Source: JBMYYR01 sp965243605 | Lineage (GTDB): Bacteria; Bacteroidota; Bacteroidia; Flavobacteriales; CAJXXR01 | Reading direction: 5' to 3' | DNA length: 64,000 nucleotides | NCBI GenBank assembly: GCA_965243605.1 | Contig: CBDEVQ010000033.1 | Span: 1 to 64,000, forward strand | Shown: positions 1 through 7,780 of the stretch, piece after piece | Numbering within the stretch: position 1 is the first letter of the stretch | How the letters are laid out: the number at the start of each line of letters is the position of its first letter | Program-made: the position numbers and the translations under genes | Notes under the pieces: generated by a model | Database searches by the model: none | What the model saw: the letters and a program-made list of their open reading frames with translations, nothing else | Told to the model about the DNA's origin: nothing

Positions 1-14
1 TCATTCTTAATGGT

Positions 15-84
15 ATAAAACGTTTAGTATATGAAGCGTAGCTTGCCGATAGACGGCAATGATTTCAAATACAACATTATATGC
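15..84 (-). repeat. attC-like palindrome closing the left platform's first cassette
   Basis: Read on the minus strand, the site opens with GCATATAATGTTGTATTTGAA and closes with TTCATATACTAAAC. The arms are imperfectly complementary around a GCCG/CGGC inner stem. The opening GCATATAA nearly complements the cassette start GTTGTATGC at 350-358. Confidence 0.6.
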
Positions 85-146
85 TTTTTATATTTTTCTC
101 ACATGTTTAAGTAATTCCAAAAACACTTCCTTATTCAATAGTTGGT

Positions 147-353
147 TTAGTAGAGTACTAATGATACTTCATCCTTAAGATTCGAAAACTCCTTGATTGC
201 CGTATCTATCGCAATATCCAAATTTTTAATCTTAGAATTCATAGCCGCACGATTAATATCCTCCACCCAAAAAGAGAATGCGTCAATTCCGCAACATTCG
301 GCAACACATTCAACTTCTAAATACTTCCAAAATTCTTCATCGTTTGATTGCAT
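147..353 (-). CDS. Small acidic cassette protein, possibly DUF6331-like
   Basis: A 68-residue acidic, soluble protein with no signal peptide or membrane segment. It has a cysteine-rich motif ECVAECCGIDAF near residues 15-26. That motif reminds me of the DUF6331 family, but I cannot confirm it; no function is known. The start codon lies inside the attI-like junction: the sequence reads GTTGTATGCAATC and the ATG is part of the recombined cassette end. This is the first cassette of the left platform and is followed by the attC-like site at 15-84. The plus-strand reading frame over the same bases is its antisense shadow. Confidence 0.6.
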   Translation of the reverse strand: MQSNDEEFWKYLEVECVAECCGIDAFSFWVEDINRAAMNSKIKNLDIAIDTAIKEFSNLKDEVSLVLY

Positions 354-390
354 ACAACACTTATATATAGTAACCTTTTTACAAAAAGGT
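350..390 (-). other. attI-like site of the left platform
   Basis: Minus-strand sequence: a CCTTTTTGTAAAAAGG hairpin, a spacer, then GTGTTGTATGC. The same layout (CCTTTTGGTGAAAAGG, spacer, GTGTTGTATGC) occurs at 25294-25335, also directly after an integrase remnant. The first cassette begins at the G/TT step. Confidence 0.55.
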
Positions 391-479
391 ACGTTTATAT
401 CGTTTATGTCATATTATCTATTTTATATTTTTATTAAAATTAGTTATATCTTTTAAATAATCGAATGTACTCGTATTTT

Positions 480-700
480 TTAATTGTTTATTTCAATAAT
501 CTTGGTATAAAGCTCAGTAATTTTTAGATTAGAATGACGTAGCATATTTTGAAGATGACACATATTTACATTGTTCATAATACAATATAATACTGTGAAT
601 AAATTGCTTAAAAAACGCGTTTGACTAATATATTATTGGCTAACCCTACCAGGTAAAACATCCATTATTTCATATTAAAAAGAGTGATCATTACACTATT
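480..700 (-). pseudogene. Remnant of an integron-type tyrosine recombinase, C-terminal end
   Basis: Minus-strand translation ending at a TAA (480-482) gives LQNMLRHSNLKITELYTK followed by IIEINN. This matches the conserved end of tyrosine recombinases (L-x-H-S-x-x-x-T-T-x-x-Y), including the last His and the nucleophilic Tyr region. Upstream the frame is lost, and the N-terminal domain and most of the catalytic domain are absent. A diverged copy lies at 25349-25600, with the same placement relative to an attI-like site. Assignment as IntI rather than another recombinase rests on that placement. Confidence 0.55.
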
Positions 701-706
701 TAGACT

Positions 707-741
707 AAAACACAAAAGGTCCACTTTTTCAAGTGAACCTT
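707..741 (-). terminator. Terminator hairpin, identical copy of the tRNA-operon terminator
   Basis: A 35-bp stretch with the stem AGGTnCACTT/AAGTGnACCT and T-rich flanks. It is identical base for base to 27158-27192, which follows tRNA-Arg. Here it precedes the left integrase remnant, mirroring the right platform. Confidence 0.75.
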
Positions 742-772
742 ACTGTTATATGAGGAATACGACATTAAGTCG

Positions 773-1133
773 TTATTGTTTATTCTTTTTAAAAAAATGC
801 TTTAGCGCAAATACATAGATTAGAATTACATTAGAGGCAATATCGTTAATTCTACCTTCTTCTTTTCTTTGTTCTTTTCTTAGATCTCCTTTTAATATTC
901 CTATTCGTATTTCTGTTTGTATTCCTTATAACTTTTTTCTTACCGTGATAAAACAATAGGATAACCCCTAAAGGCACTAAGACAAATCCACTTAGGAAAA
1001 TATAAGTATTATAAACACTTTTAATTGTGTATCCAATACCAAAAGACAACCATCCTACAATAATTAATAGTAGTCCAATACCAATTTTTAACCGTTGTTT
1101 TGTTTTATCATTCATATCTAATATTTTTAACAA
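773..1133 (-). pseudogene. Small two-helix membrane protein, probably frameshifted
   Basis: The frame from ATG at 1131-1133 encodes two hydrophobic helices (about residues 15-37 and 43-62), then an odd tail of repeated NRNTNRN and Arg/Lys residues ending at 852. Moving one frame near 890 gives a more protein-like continuation, LKGDLRKEQRKEEGRINDIA, then a third hydrophobic helix (VILIYVFALKHFF) and a stop at 773-775. I therefore read this as one membrane protein of about 115 residues broken by an indel in an A/G-rich tract. If there is no frameshift, the product is the 93-residue 852-1133 form. No family is recognised. No attC-like site borders it. Confidence 0.5.
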
Positions 1134-1204
1134 GTTAATAAATAATGTTTTAAATAGATATTTTGCAATCGGTTTTTATTTTTTCAGCTCTTAAAATTGA
1201 ACAC

Positions 1205-1291
1205 TTAATAGACCACAAATGTTTCATCGCATGTATTATGATCTGCTGTTTGTAGTTTAATATGATAAATTCTCAACCCATATTTGTAATG
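1205..1291 (-). pseudogene. 3' fragment related to the pseudogene at 2909-3294
   Basis: The minus-strand translation YHIKLQTADHNTCDETFVVY followed by a stop differs from the C-terminus at 2909 (YHIKLQTTDHNTCDETFVIR) at only a few positions. Only the last 25-30 codons remain. The two fragments flank the plus-strand gene at 1370-2809 as direct copies, which implies local duplication or insertion. Confidence 0.6.
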
Positions 1292-1369
1292 ACACCTTAA
1301 TATTCACAAATATAATTATTGCATATTACGACTATTAGCCCCTTAATTTTAGTAGCTTAGTATTCTAAT

Positions 1370-2809
1370 ATAAAAATTATTAAAAAATATTTATACACTC
1401 TTATTATTATAATAAACCTATTTATCACAAAATCTGATGCACAAAACTGGGAACCATTCCCACATATTTCGGCATTCTACACCCCTACCAATAGCGATCA
1501 TCATTTCTATATTCCCTTATACAATATACAAGAGACCGATACATTTTTAGGGATTGGAATAGGGAGTGCTATAGACATGATATATGAAAGCAATCCTCTT
1601 GATTATTATGATGATTATGATATACCACTCATTGACTATTTAAACTATAAATCTGGATTTAATACCATTAACGAAAACGATAATAGAACGTGGATTAAGA
1701 CTTATAATAAAATAGGTAACGCCATTGAGTTGGTGTCCGAAAACGATGATGTCTTTAAAATTAATATAAATGATACAGATACCTTCTTTGTTGTAGAGTC
1801 ATACCCTATTACTATAAATCCAGATACGACGTATTATATATCTAAAATAGATTCTATTATAACAAGCAATTCAGATTCTATATTACATTTTGGGATTTAT
1901 ACATTAGACAGTAATGAATATATGAATGATTCAGATATTATACTCTCTAAAAACAACGGTATCTTACAAATGCCCATATTTACTTTCTTCCCTCATATTA
2001 TCTCAACTACTTTTGCTGGAACATGGGATGATGTTTACCCGTATGATTATGGTAGATGTTATATGCTGTATAAACATTACTCTGGAGATGAACTCCATAC
2101 TGTTTATCAAGAAGGACAATACTGGACATACAGAACAAAAACCTACACAAAAAAAGTATTTGTAAACCAAACGTATAATGCCGATTCTACAGCCTTTATT
2201 AATGAAGTAGACGTTTGGACACTAAACATGGTAAGACCGGTATTAATGGAGCCTCCTTATATAGAAAGTACTTCATTTAATAGCTATACTCAACAAACAC
2301 AATATTTTGGTCATATAAACTCTATTGATATTCCGAATGGTTCGCATAGTTTCTTAGATTCTAATGGAGCCTTTGTAAAGCGTTATACCGATGACCATTG
2401 GGAAGCTTCACAATGGAATTATCTCACTAAAACTTCTGAAACTTTATACCCACATTTAGAAAAAGGATATTATCTATGGAATGAATATCCTACAGATAAA
2501 TATAAGCGTAGATCAATTTCTTATTATAAGGTAAATGGCGAAGAACATGGAAACCCTATTTCTGAAAGTTTTCTTTTAAACCAATCCGAATCTTCTGATG
2601 AGATTAAATATACTTTAGATAATCATTCATTGAAACTAAAACATCCAGAACAATTCAAATCTGGACGTATATATTCAATAGATGGTAAATTTAAGACTTA
2701 TATTTCCAAAGAAGAATTAAGTCAATCAATTTCAATATCAAACTACCATGGGGTTCACCTTATTGTTTTAATTCATCAAGATGGACAATCCTTAACGATT
2801 AAATTTTAA
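1370..2809 (+). CDS. Secreted T9SS-type protein whose start codon may be lost (ATA)
   Basis: The first ATG in frame is at 1577, but the same frame is open back to a TAG just before 1361. The added segment encodes a convincing signal peptide (KIIKKYLYTL, then hydrophobic residues, then TKSDAQNW). The codon where Met is expected is ATA at 1370-1372, so either a non-standard start is used or the start has mutated. The full frame would give 479 residues. The last 60 residues (RIYSIDGKFKTYIS, SISNYHGVHLIVLIH, LTIKF) resemble a type A T9SS sorting domain. The middle is unrecognised. It is the only plus-strand gene inside the minus-strand array and is followed by a terminator at 2857. Confidence 0.6.
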   Translation: MKIIKKYLYTLIIIINLFITKSDAQNWEPFPHISAFYTPTNSDHHFYIPLYNIQETDTFLGIGIGSAIDMIYESNPLDYYDDYDIPLIDYLNYKSGFNTINENDNRTWIKTYNKIGNAIELVSENDDVFKININDTDTFFVVESYPITINPDTTYYISKIDSIITSNSDSILHFGIYTLDSNEYMNDSDIILSKNNGILQMPIFTFFPHIISTTFAGTWDDVYPYDYGRCYMLYKHYSGDELHTVYQEGQYWTYRTKTYTKKVFVNQTYNADSTAFINEVDVWTLNMVRPVLMEPPYIESTSFNSYTQQTQYFGHINSIDIPNGSHSFLDSNGAFVKRYTDDHWEASQWNYLTKTSETLYPHLEKGYYLWNEYPTDKYKRRSISYYKVNGEEHGNPISESFLLNQSESSDEIKYTLDNHSLKLKHPEQFKSGRIYSIDGKFKTYISKEELSQSISISNYHGVHLIVLIHQDGQSLTIKF

Positions 2810-2856
2810 ACATTTAGATCATACAAAACTATAAACCTATTGGGTTTATTATTCAT

Positions 2857-2896
2857 AAAAAAAGGGATGTACTTAATTGTTCACATCCCTTTTTTT
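2857..2896 (+). terminator. Intrinsic terminator after the T9SS gene
   Basis: Arms AAAAAAAGGGATGT and ACATCCCTTTTTTT are separated by a short loop. The hairpin is bidirectional and also serves the minus-strand pseudogene. Confidence 0.8.
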
Positions 2897-2908
2897 GTTA
2901 AAATATCG

Positions 2909-3294
2909 TTATCGGATAACAAATGTTTCATCGCATGTATTATGATCTGTTGTTTGTAGCTTAATATGATAAATTGGTTGAATGCAATTGTGAATTCCTT
3001 TAGGTTCCTCAAAGTGTTTCAGAATCCCTTTAGCAGATAATTCTTTAGCGAAATGTTCGTTATCTATTGTCAACGTTTTGTTCTTGTTAAAGAAATGTGA
3101 TTCTATAAATCCTTTTAAATCGTCTCCTTCAATCCCTCTTTTAGCGTAGTGCTTAGCTGGAACAATTTAAAATAGTATTTGATCATCAACATAAAGGTTC
3201 AAATGCAATCCATGTTCTCCTTGTGCCAAAGCCTATCCAATTACATCGGAGTTCGCGACAAAATATTAATCTCCTACCGTGTTGTAAATAGTGA
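2909..3294 (-). pseudogene. Hypothetical gene with three in-frame stops
   Basis: One continuous minus-strand frame reads ITIYNTVGD, stop, YFVANSDVIG, stop, ALAQGEHGLHLNLYVDDQILF, stop, then IVPAKHYAKRGIEGDDLKGF and on to CDETFVIR and the final stop at 2909-2911. The peptide is coherent across all three stops, so this is a decayed gene, not chance. I do not recognise the family. It starts directly behind the stop of the DKNYY gene (3295) with no attC-like site between them, so both may belong to the last cassette. Confidence 0.65.
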
Positions 3295-4017
3295 TTACTT
3301 TGCGTAATATTCAGTTACTTTTTCTAAATTCCATTCCTTTGGAGATTTATCTTTTTCAATATGGTTCATACAATAAACATGATTTTTGTCTTTTGAATAT
3401 ACGTGATCAATATACTCCCACGTTTCTATATCTACTTTTGGAAGTTTCCTAGCCAGAAAAAAAACGCTCTTTTCATCACGAGAAAACCCATTTTCAAGAA
3501 GTTTCCAAGTTTTTATATCAGCATTTTTTAATACAGCACCGCCAAAATATATATTATTAACATCTCTTGCATAACTTCCACTATTTGGTACAAGTTTAAG
3601 CGTAGTTGGATTGGTACAACTTTTCATTACTCGTCCATCGCAATATGCGAAACTGTTGTCAAAAGCAAAACTTTCACCTAAGAAGTTGAAATTTTTTGAA
3701 TCAAGTCCTTTTAGTGGTTTAATTGATGTTTCATTTACGAAGTAAGCATGATTTTTGTCTTTCCAATAAGAATCTCCAACCTCTTCAAAAGAATTTCTAT
3801 CAACTTTGGCTAATTTTGTCCAGGCGAAATATATATTATCTTTATCTCGAGCCATAAAATCATTGTTTTCATAAACTTCAAAGCTATCAAAATCAGCCTT
3901 CATTAACTTTTTCCACTGATGCCATACTTTTCCGTTTTCAAATTTCCAATATGTGATTCCATATTCCTTTCCAATAACTTTATTTCCAGGATAATCGGTT
4001 AATTTTTTCCAACTCAT
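3295..4017 (-). CDS. DKNYY-repeat family protein
   Basis: 240 residues, no signal peptide. At least five diverged repeats are visible: RDKDNIYFAWTKL, KDKNHAYFVN, RDVNNIYFGGAVL, RDEKSVFFLARKL and KDKNHVYCMN. Each has the D-K-N-x-[AVI]-Y/F core typical of DKNYY-family proteins, whose function is unknown and which are often encoded near contact-dependent systems or on mobile DNA. The sequence MSWKKLTDYPGNKVIGKEYG opens the protein. The cassette begins at GTTGTAAAAAACAC (about 4048) and the gene starts soon after. It is the cassette furthest from the right platform with an intact gene. Confidence 0.75.
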   Translation of the reverse strand: MSWKKLTDYPGNKVIGKEYGITYWKFENGKVWHQWKKLMKADFDSFEVYENNDFMARDKDNIYFAWTKLAKVDRNSFEEVGDSYWKDKNHAYFVNETSIKPLKGLDSKNFNFLGESFAFDNSFAYCDGRVMKSCTNPTTLKLVPNSGSYARDVNNIYFGGAVLKNADIKTWKLLENGFSRDEKSVFFLARKLPKVDIETWEYIDHVYSKDKNHVYCMNHIEKDKSPKEWNLEKVTEYYAK

Positions 4018-4040
4018 AATACTGTTTATTTTATGTGTTT

Positions 4041-4233
4041 TTTACAACATCTCGTCTAATATTAGGGAATTAAAAGTAATGAAATCCCAATAAAAAACTT
4101 AGCAACAATTTATTATTTTGTTTATCTTTTTAGTTTTAAAACCAAATCATAAGATTTGACAGACCCAATAAAAGTAAACTAATTTTTGGAGTAAAAACTA
4201 CATTGTTAATTAATTTCAGCCGCTGTTATATGC
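4041..4233 (-). repeat. Long attC-like site (193 bp, long family)
   Basis: It begins on the minus strand at GCATATAACAGC and ends before GTTGTAAAA. It is clearly homologous to the sites at 5210-5380 and 7612-7780; shared blocks are ACTTTTAT, TTTGGTTTTA-like and AAACAAAAT-like. Confidence 0.6.
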
Positions 4234-4320
4234 ATGTTTTTTCTGCAGATTAATATACAAATCTTAACCAATCATTTTCTTCTTATTAAATATTCCAAAC
4301 ATTAATTCCTTTTTCGTTTA
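4227..4320 (-). pseudogene. 3' remnant of a second copy of the 5364-5891 gene
   Basis: Minus-strand NDWLRFVY, stop, SAEK matches the C-terminus NDWLRFVYESAKN of the gene at 5364-5891. It is followed by a site of the same long family. Only about 30 codons survive, with a stop. The opening of the following site, GCATATAAC, is an exact complement of GTTATATGC, the start of the intact relative's cassette. Confidence 0.6.
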
Positions 4321-4322
4321 CT

Positions 4323-4390
4323 GAACCACAATGGTTAGCACAAAAACGGTGAAGCGACCCTATAGGTGTTTTTTTACTTTGTTGTGTGCG
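4323..4390 (-). repeat. attC-like palindrome after the GPP34 gene
   Basis: It opens with GCACACAACAAAG on the minus strand. The inner arms CACCTATAGGGT and GTAAAAAAAC/GTTTTTGTG are imperfectly complementary. The right boundary is uncertain. Confidence 0.5.
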
Positions 4391-4394
4391 TTTT

Positions 4395-5090
4395 TTAATT
4401 CGTTGTTGATGTAATTGTAGTGGTCGCAATTATGACAACAAGTACTGCAATAATTGTATCATGAATTTCTTCAATCAACTTACCTGTTGTATCTGCAAAT
4501 TGATAATCTTTGATAATCCTTTTTACTTCTTTCTTTTTTAGATTAGCAATATCTTTACCATAAACCTCATTGTTTAATCCACACGTATCAACAAGGCTAA
4601 TGATCATAATTTCATCGTTCTTAGCTTTTGACGCATTTAGAATAATATCATTTAGCCTTTTTCTAATTAAATTTTCTGGCACTTCATTCTTTGTTGGGTA
4701 TTTATTATTTTTAAAAATCCACAAAATCCTATTCTCTTTTTCTTCCAGAATATCTAATGATATTAATTTGTCTAATATTTTTTTACATAATAAATTATCT
4801 TTAAATCCAATCGTTTCAACCCAATAACTCATTTTTCGTTCTTTCTTCGAATCCGTTATTAGTTTTAAACAATAATCCAAAGCTTCATCATTTAATTTTT
4901 CGTCTTCTATTACCTTGACTTTATCCTCTACAATTTGAATTCTCCCCTTAATTGATAGTTCGAATAATATAGCGCCTGCAATACAGTATCCAAATATCAT
5001 TGAATCTGAAACAAACGCCCCCTTTTCATCATCTAATGCAAGTAGAACAAGTTTATCGTGTAAGTTTAGATCTAATTTATTATCGCTCAT
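4395..5090 (-). CDS. GPP34 (GOLPH3/Vps74-like) domain protein
   Basis: 231 residues. The opening LNLHDKLVLLALDDEKGAF, the following AGAILFELSIKGRI and the later LCKKILDKLISLDILEE are typical of the bacterial GPP34 family, all-helical proteins related to eukaryotic GOLPH3 phosphoinositide effectors; their bacterial role is not settled. A hydrophobic Ile/Val/Thr-rich C-terminus (about residues 208-228) could touch a membrane. The gene is a cassette followed by the site at 4323-4390. The upstream 270 bp hold the long site at 5210-5380 and no other gene. Confidence 0.75.
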   Translation of the reverse strand: MSDNKLDLNLHDKLVLLALDDEKGAFVSDSMIFGYCIAGAILFELSIKGRIQIVEDKVKVIEDEKLNDEALDYCLKLITDSKKERKMSYWVETIGFKDNLLCKKILDKLISLDILEEKENRILWIFKNNKYPTKNEVPENLIRKRLNDIILNASKAKNDEIMIISLVDTCGLNNEVYGKDIANLKKKEVKRIIKDYQFADTTGKLIEEIHDTIIAVLVVIIATTTITSTTN

Positions 5091-5209
5091 ATTTCTTTAT
5101 TATATTTTCAATTATACAGTCTAATCTACCTTTTTTGAATACATGAAGTCATTCATTAAGTTAATTATCTAACTCTTTCCAATGCTAAACAAGGGTTCGG
5201 CAATGGTTC

Positions 5210-5380
5210 ATACCGGGTTATAAAAGTATTTAACGACGGATTAAGTACTTAGTCAATACTTTTTATTTTGTTTTATCTTTTCTGTTATTAAACCAAATCA
5301 AAAAAATGGCCGACTTGATAAAAGTACGCCAAATTTTGGATTAAACACTAATCAGCATTAACTCTAGTCTTTGTTATATT
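5210..5380 (-). repeat. Long attC-like site (long family)
   Basis: R''-like AAATATAAC overlaps the last codons of the 5364 gene and is complementary over 7 bases to that cassette's start, GTTATATGC (5916-5924). The core is shared with 4041-4233 and 7612-7780. The right boundary is approximate. Confidence 0.6.
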
Positions 5381-5891
5381 TAGAATTGTTTTTTGCAGAT
5401 TCATATACAAATCTTAACCAATCATTTAATTCTTGATTGAATTTGAAGAATTTTTTTTCACTTTTAAACTCAAACAAATCTAAATTCTCTTCAATTTCGA
5501 TTTCAATAGTAACTTGATGAAACTTGTCTTTTTTATTAATTAGATAATGTTGAGCACCTTGATCTGTTCCTTCTGGGTATCTGTTCGTATAATCAACTTT
5601 TAGATGCTCGAGATTCTTGGACATAAGATTTTTAAGGCTTCGTTGAATTGAACCGGGCAATTCACCTTCGAGATATGCCTCAAAATAATCAGAACTATAA
5701 TCTATCAATTTCTCCATTGAGCTAAATATGAGTTCGAATTTATTCTCTTTATCAATGAATAAATCAATGCTTAATAGGTCGTGCGTAAAACCATCGAAGT
5801 GCTGAAAATATAACGTGTAATTCTCATGTAATCGAGGTCCCCCATCTTTTGATAGGATTAATTGCTGCTCGGGTTTTCTATATTTCGTCAT
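5364..5891 (-). CDS. Hypothetical cassette protein, 175 aa
   Basis: A soluble protein with mixed charge, no signal peptide and no recognised motif. Residues 20-55 alternate aromatic and acidic positions (YTLYFQHFDGFTHDLLSID). The C-terminus (NDWLRFVYESAKNNSKYNKD) is partly encoded by the opening arm of the attC-like site, so cassette exchange would fix its last residues. A decayed partial copy lies at 4227-4320. I cannot assign a function. Confidence 0.65.
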   Translation of the reverse strand: MTKYRKPEQQLILSKDGGPRLHENYTLYFQHFDGFTHDLLSIDLFIDKENKFELIFSSMEKLIDYSSDYFEAYLEGELPGSIQRSLKNLMSKNLEHLKVDYTNRYPEGTDQGAQHYLINKKDKFHQVTIEIEIEENLDLFEFKSEKKFFKFNQELNDWLRFVYESAKNNSKYNKD

Positions 5892-5915
5892 CTTTGTGTT
5901 GAGAGATCTTCAGTT

Positions 5916-6056
5916 GCATATAACGTACATGGGCTATACTTCGTGCCCATTCTTGAATAATCCACTTTTAAGCTTGAATTAAAGGACTTTCTAAATAGAC
6001 TCTAATTTCTTTTGGGTTTAGCTCTTAATAGCTATGTTTTATAAAGGTTATTTTAC
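5916..6056 (-). repeat. attC-like site (141 bp)
   Basis: The minus-strand right end is GTAC/GTTATATGCAAC. The inner hairpin is ATGGGC/GCCCAT. The left end AATAACC is a partial complement of the cassette start GTTAGC. Confidence 0.45.
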
Positions 6057-6063
6057 TACGTTT

Positions 6064-6846
6064 TTATTCCGTTCTATATTGAATTCCGACATTTTCTGGA
6101 TTTTTCAAATCAATCCAAAATATATCTGTCGGTTCATTCTGTTCCATCTGTCCGTTTTTATTTATGTCCGCTTTTGCAAATACATACATAAAATCATTTG
6201 CTGAATCATATTCCGAACTCATTACTGAATAATTTGCTGGTATTAAATTTCGTTTATTTTTTCCTTCAATGTCAAAATGATAGAATTTTCTTAAATCTTT
6301 TACATTAATAAAGCCATCTTTATTAGAGTCTTCGTCATAAACAGAAACCATATAATATTTTCGATTTACGGGTTGAAAATTTAAAGTGTCATTTGTAAAA
6401 GCCGGATAGTAAAGTGTTTTTATTAGTACTGGTTTTTCAAATAGTTTATTTTCCTCTTTTGTTTGATTGTTATAGTGAGAAATATTCACAAAATTATACC
6501 CATAAACAGCATCAAATCCTGGCATAAAATTGTTATTCCAATTGTTTCCCTTTTCGTAATTGTTGTTCCATTTTTCATGGTAAGAGTTTGAGCCTGTGTA
6601 AGGTTCGTTTTTCTTGTTATAATTGACTTTGTAAATTGGAGAAATTCTGTGTTCAGGATTATTTGTTAGCAACACATTTCTTGGTCGCGTCTCCAGTTTT
6701 AGAGAGTCAATATTCAGTCCGACAATTTTTTGTCCGTTTTCATCTTCTGAAATTTCGCTTACTTGAAATCCTTTCTTTTCAATTTTATTGTCTGAGCAAC
6801 TTGTCGAGCAAATAGCTAAAATAAGTATCGTTATTATTCTATTCAT
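6064..6846 (-). CDS. Lipoprotein with two EF-hand-like loops
   Basis: 260 residues. The N-terminus MNRIITILILAICSTSCSDN is a lipoprotein signal with a cysteine at about residue 17. Two acidic calcium-binding-type loops are visible, DEDSNKDGFINVKD (about 175-190) and DINKNGQMEQNEP (about 225-240), each close to the DxDxDG EF-hand pattern. The middle is rich in Asn and Tyr. It probably sits on the periplasmic or outer membrane surface. It is a single-gene cassette starting at GTTAGCAGAC. The biological role is unknown. Confidence 0.65.
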   Translation of the reverse strand: MNRIITILILAICSTSCSDNKIEKKGFQVSEISEDENGQKIVGLNIDSLKLETRPRNVLLTNNPEHRISPIYKVNYNKKNEPYTGSNSYHEKWNNNYEKGNNWNNNFMPGFDAVYGYNFVNISHYNNQTKEENKLFEKPVLIKTLYYPAFTNDTLNFQPVNRKYYMVSVYDEDSNKDGFINVKDLRKFYHFDIEGKNKRNLIPANYSVMSSEYDSANDFMYVFAKADINKNGQMEQNEPTDIFWIDLKNPENVGIQYRTE

Positions 6847-6866
6847 ATCGTTTTTCTCAAATGTCT

Positions 6867-6915
6867 GCTAACTGTCTGTGCAAAATGCATGTAATGCATG
6901 TTTACATCGTATTAT
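6867..6915 (-). repeat. Short attC-like palindrome
   Basis: Minus strand: ATGTAAACATGCAT, TAC, ATGCATTTTGCACA, then ACAGTTAGC. The ATGCAT arms are perfect and the R' end is GTTAGCA. It overlaps the stop of the 6902 gene. Confidence 0.6.
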
Positions 6916-7579
6916 CATTATTTCTGCTTATCAGATTCAAAATTAAAATTGACTGATCATGATCTTCATCTTTATTAGCTCTCAACAAATATTTTCTTGC
7001 ATCCTTGATGGATTTAAGTTGTCCATTTCCAAACAAATAAGACAATCCAATCATGTAATTCGCTTCATCTATTTCGTATTCAGTAACTTCAGATTCTGAG
7101 ACTAATTGTTTAAATAATTGATTTGCTTTTTCAAAATCAACCATCGTTCCTATTCCAAAGTAGTAACATAATCCTATTTGAAGAAGAGAACTTTTATTTC
7201 CCAATGTTAATGCTAAAGTGTAATGTTCAAAGGCCTTTTCAAATTCCAATAGATCACGATATACCGTTCCGAGATTGTAAGCAGCATTGGCGTACCCTTG
7301 TTCAATGGCCTTTATTGCCCATTCAATTGCTTTATCATAGCTCAAATCTATTCCTTGTCCTAGGCTATACAATCTACTGATTGAATCTTGAGCGTACTTA
7401 TTTCCAAGTTTCGCTGATTCTAGATACCAGTTTGCAGCCTGTTTAAAATCTTGTTCTATATGAAACTCCGGACTATGAAAGCCTTCTTCAAACCACATTG
7501 CTAAATCATTCTGTGCTTCTGAATCTCCATTCTCAGACTTTTCCAACAAGTCTTGCCAAATATTCTTATTTAGGTTCAT
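6902..7579 (-). CDS. SEL1-like repeat (tetratricopeptide-class) protein
   Basis: 225 residues, no signal peptide. Successive SEL1 repeats are seen: AQNDLAMWFEEG, AANWYLESAKLGNKYAQDSI, AIEWAIKAIEQGYANAAYNL, AFEHYTLALTLGNKSSLLQI and AYNLGxxY/QIGLCYYFG-type pairs. SEL1 arrays form alpha-alpha superhelices that bind partner proteins; the partner here is unknown. It is a cytoplasmic, single-gene cassette starting GTTATGTTTCG. The C-terminal stop lies within the following palindrome. Confidence 0.8.
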   Translation of the reverse strand: MNLNKNIWQDLLEKSENGDSEAQNDLAMWFEEGFHSPEFHIEQDFKQAANWYLESAKLGNKYAQDSISRLYSLGQGIDLSYDKAIEWAIKAIEQGYANAAYNLGTVYRDLLEFEKAFEHYTLALTLGNKSSLLQIGLCYYFGIGTMVDFEKANQLFKQLVSESEVTEYEIDEANYMIGLSYLFGNGQLKSIKDARKYLLRANKDEDHDQSILILNLISRNNDNTM

Positions 7580-7611
7580 CGATTTAATTAAAGATAAAGG
7601 TCTTGTGTACG

Positions 7612-7780
7612 AAACATAACGTGTAAAAAGACGCTAACTTTTCGAATAAACACAGAGCCGAATTTTTATGTTTTGTTTTCTATTTTTAAGCCAAAAGCAA
7701 AATATTTAGCAGACTTTATAAAAGTACGCCAACTTTTGGGTTAAACACTAAATCCAAATTAACTTTAACCATTGTTAGCA
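7612..7780 (-). repeat. Long attC-like site (169 bp, long family)
   Basis: Minus strand from TTGCTAACAATGG to ACACGTTATG. It is homologous to 4041-4233 and 5210-5380, sharing TTTAGTGTTTAACCCAAAA-like and GGCGTACTTTTAT blocks. All three end long cassette units. Confidence 0.65.

Noticed and set aside
193..456. Plus-strand frame opposite the first left cassette
   Set aside because: Its residues mirror the minus-strand gene and the platform; no promoter or family support.
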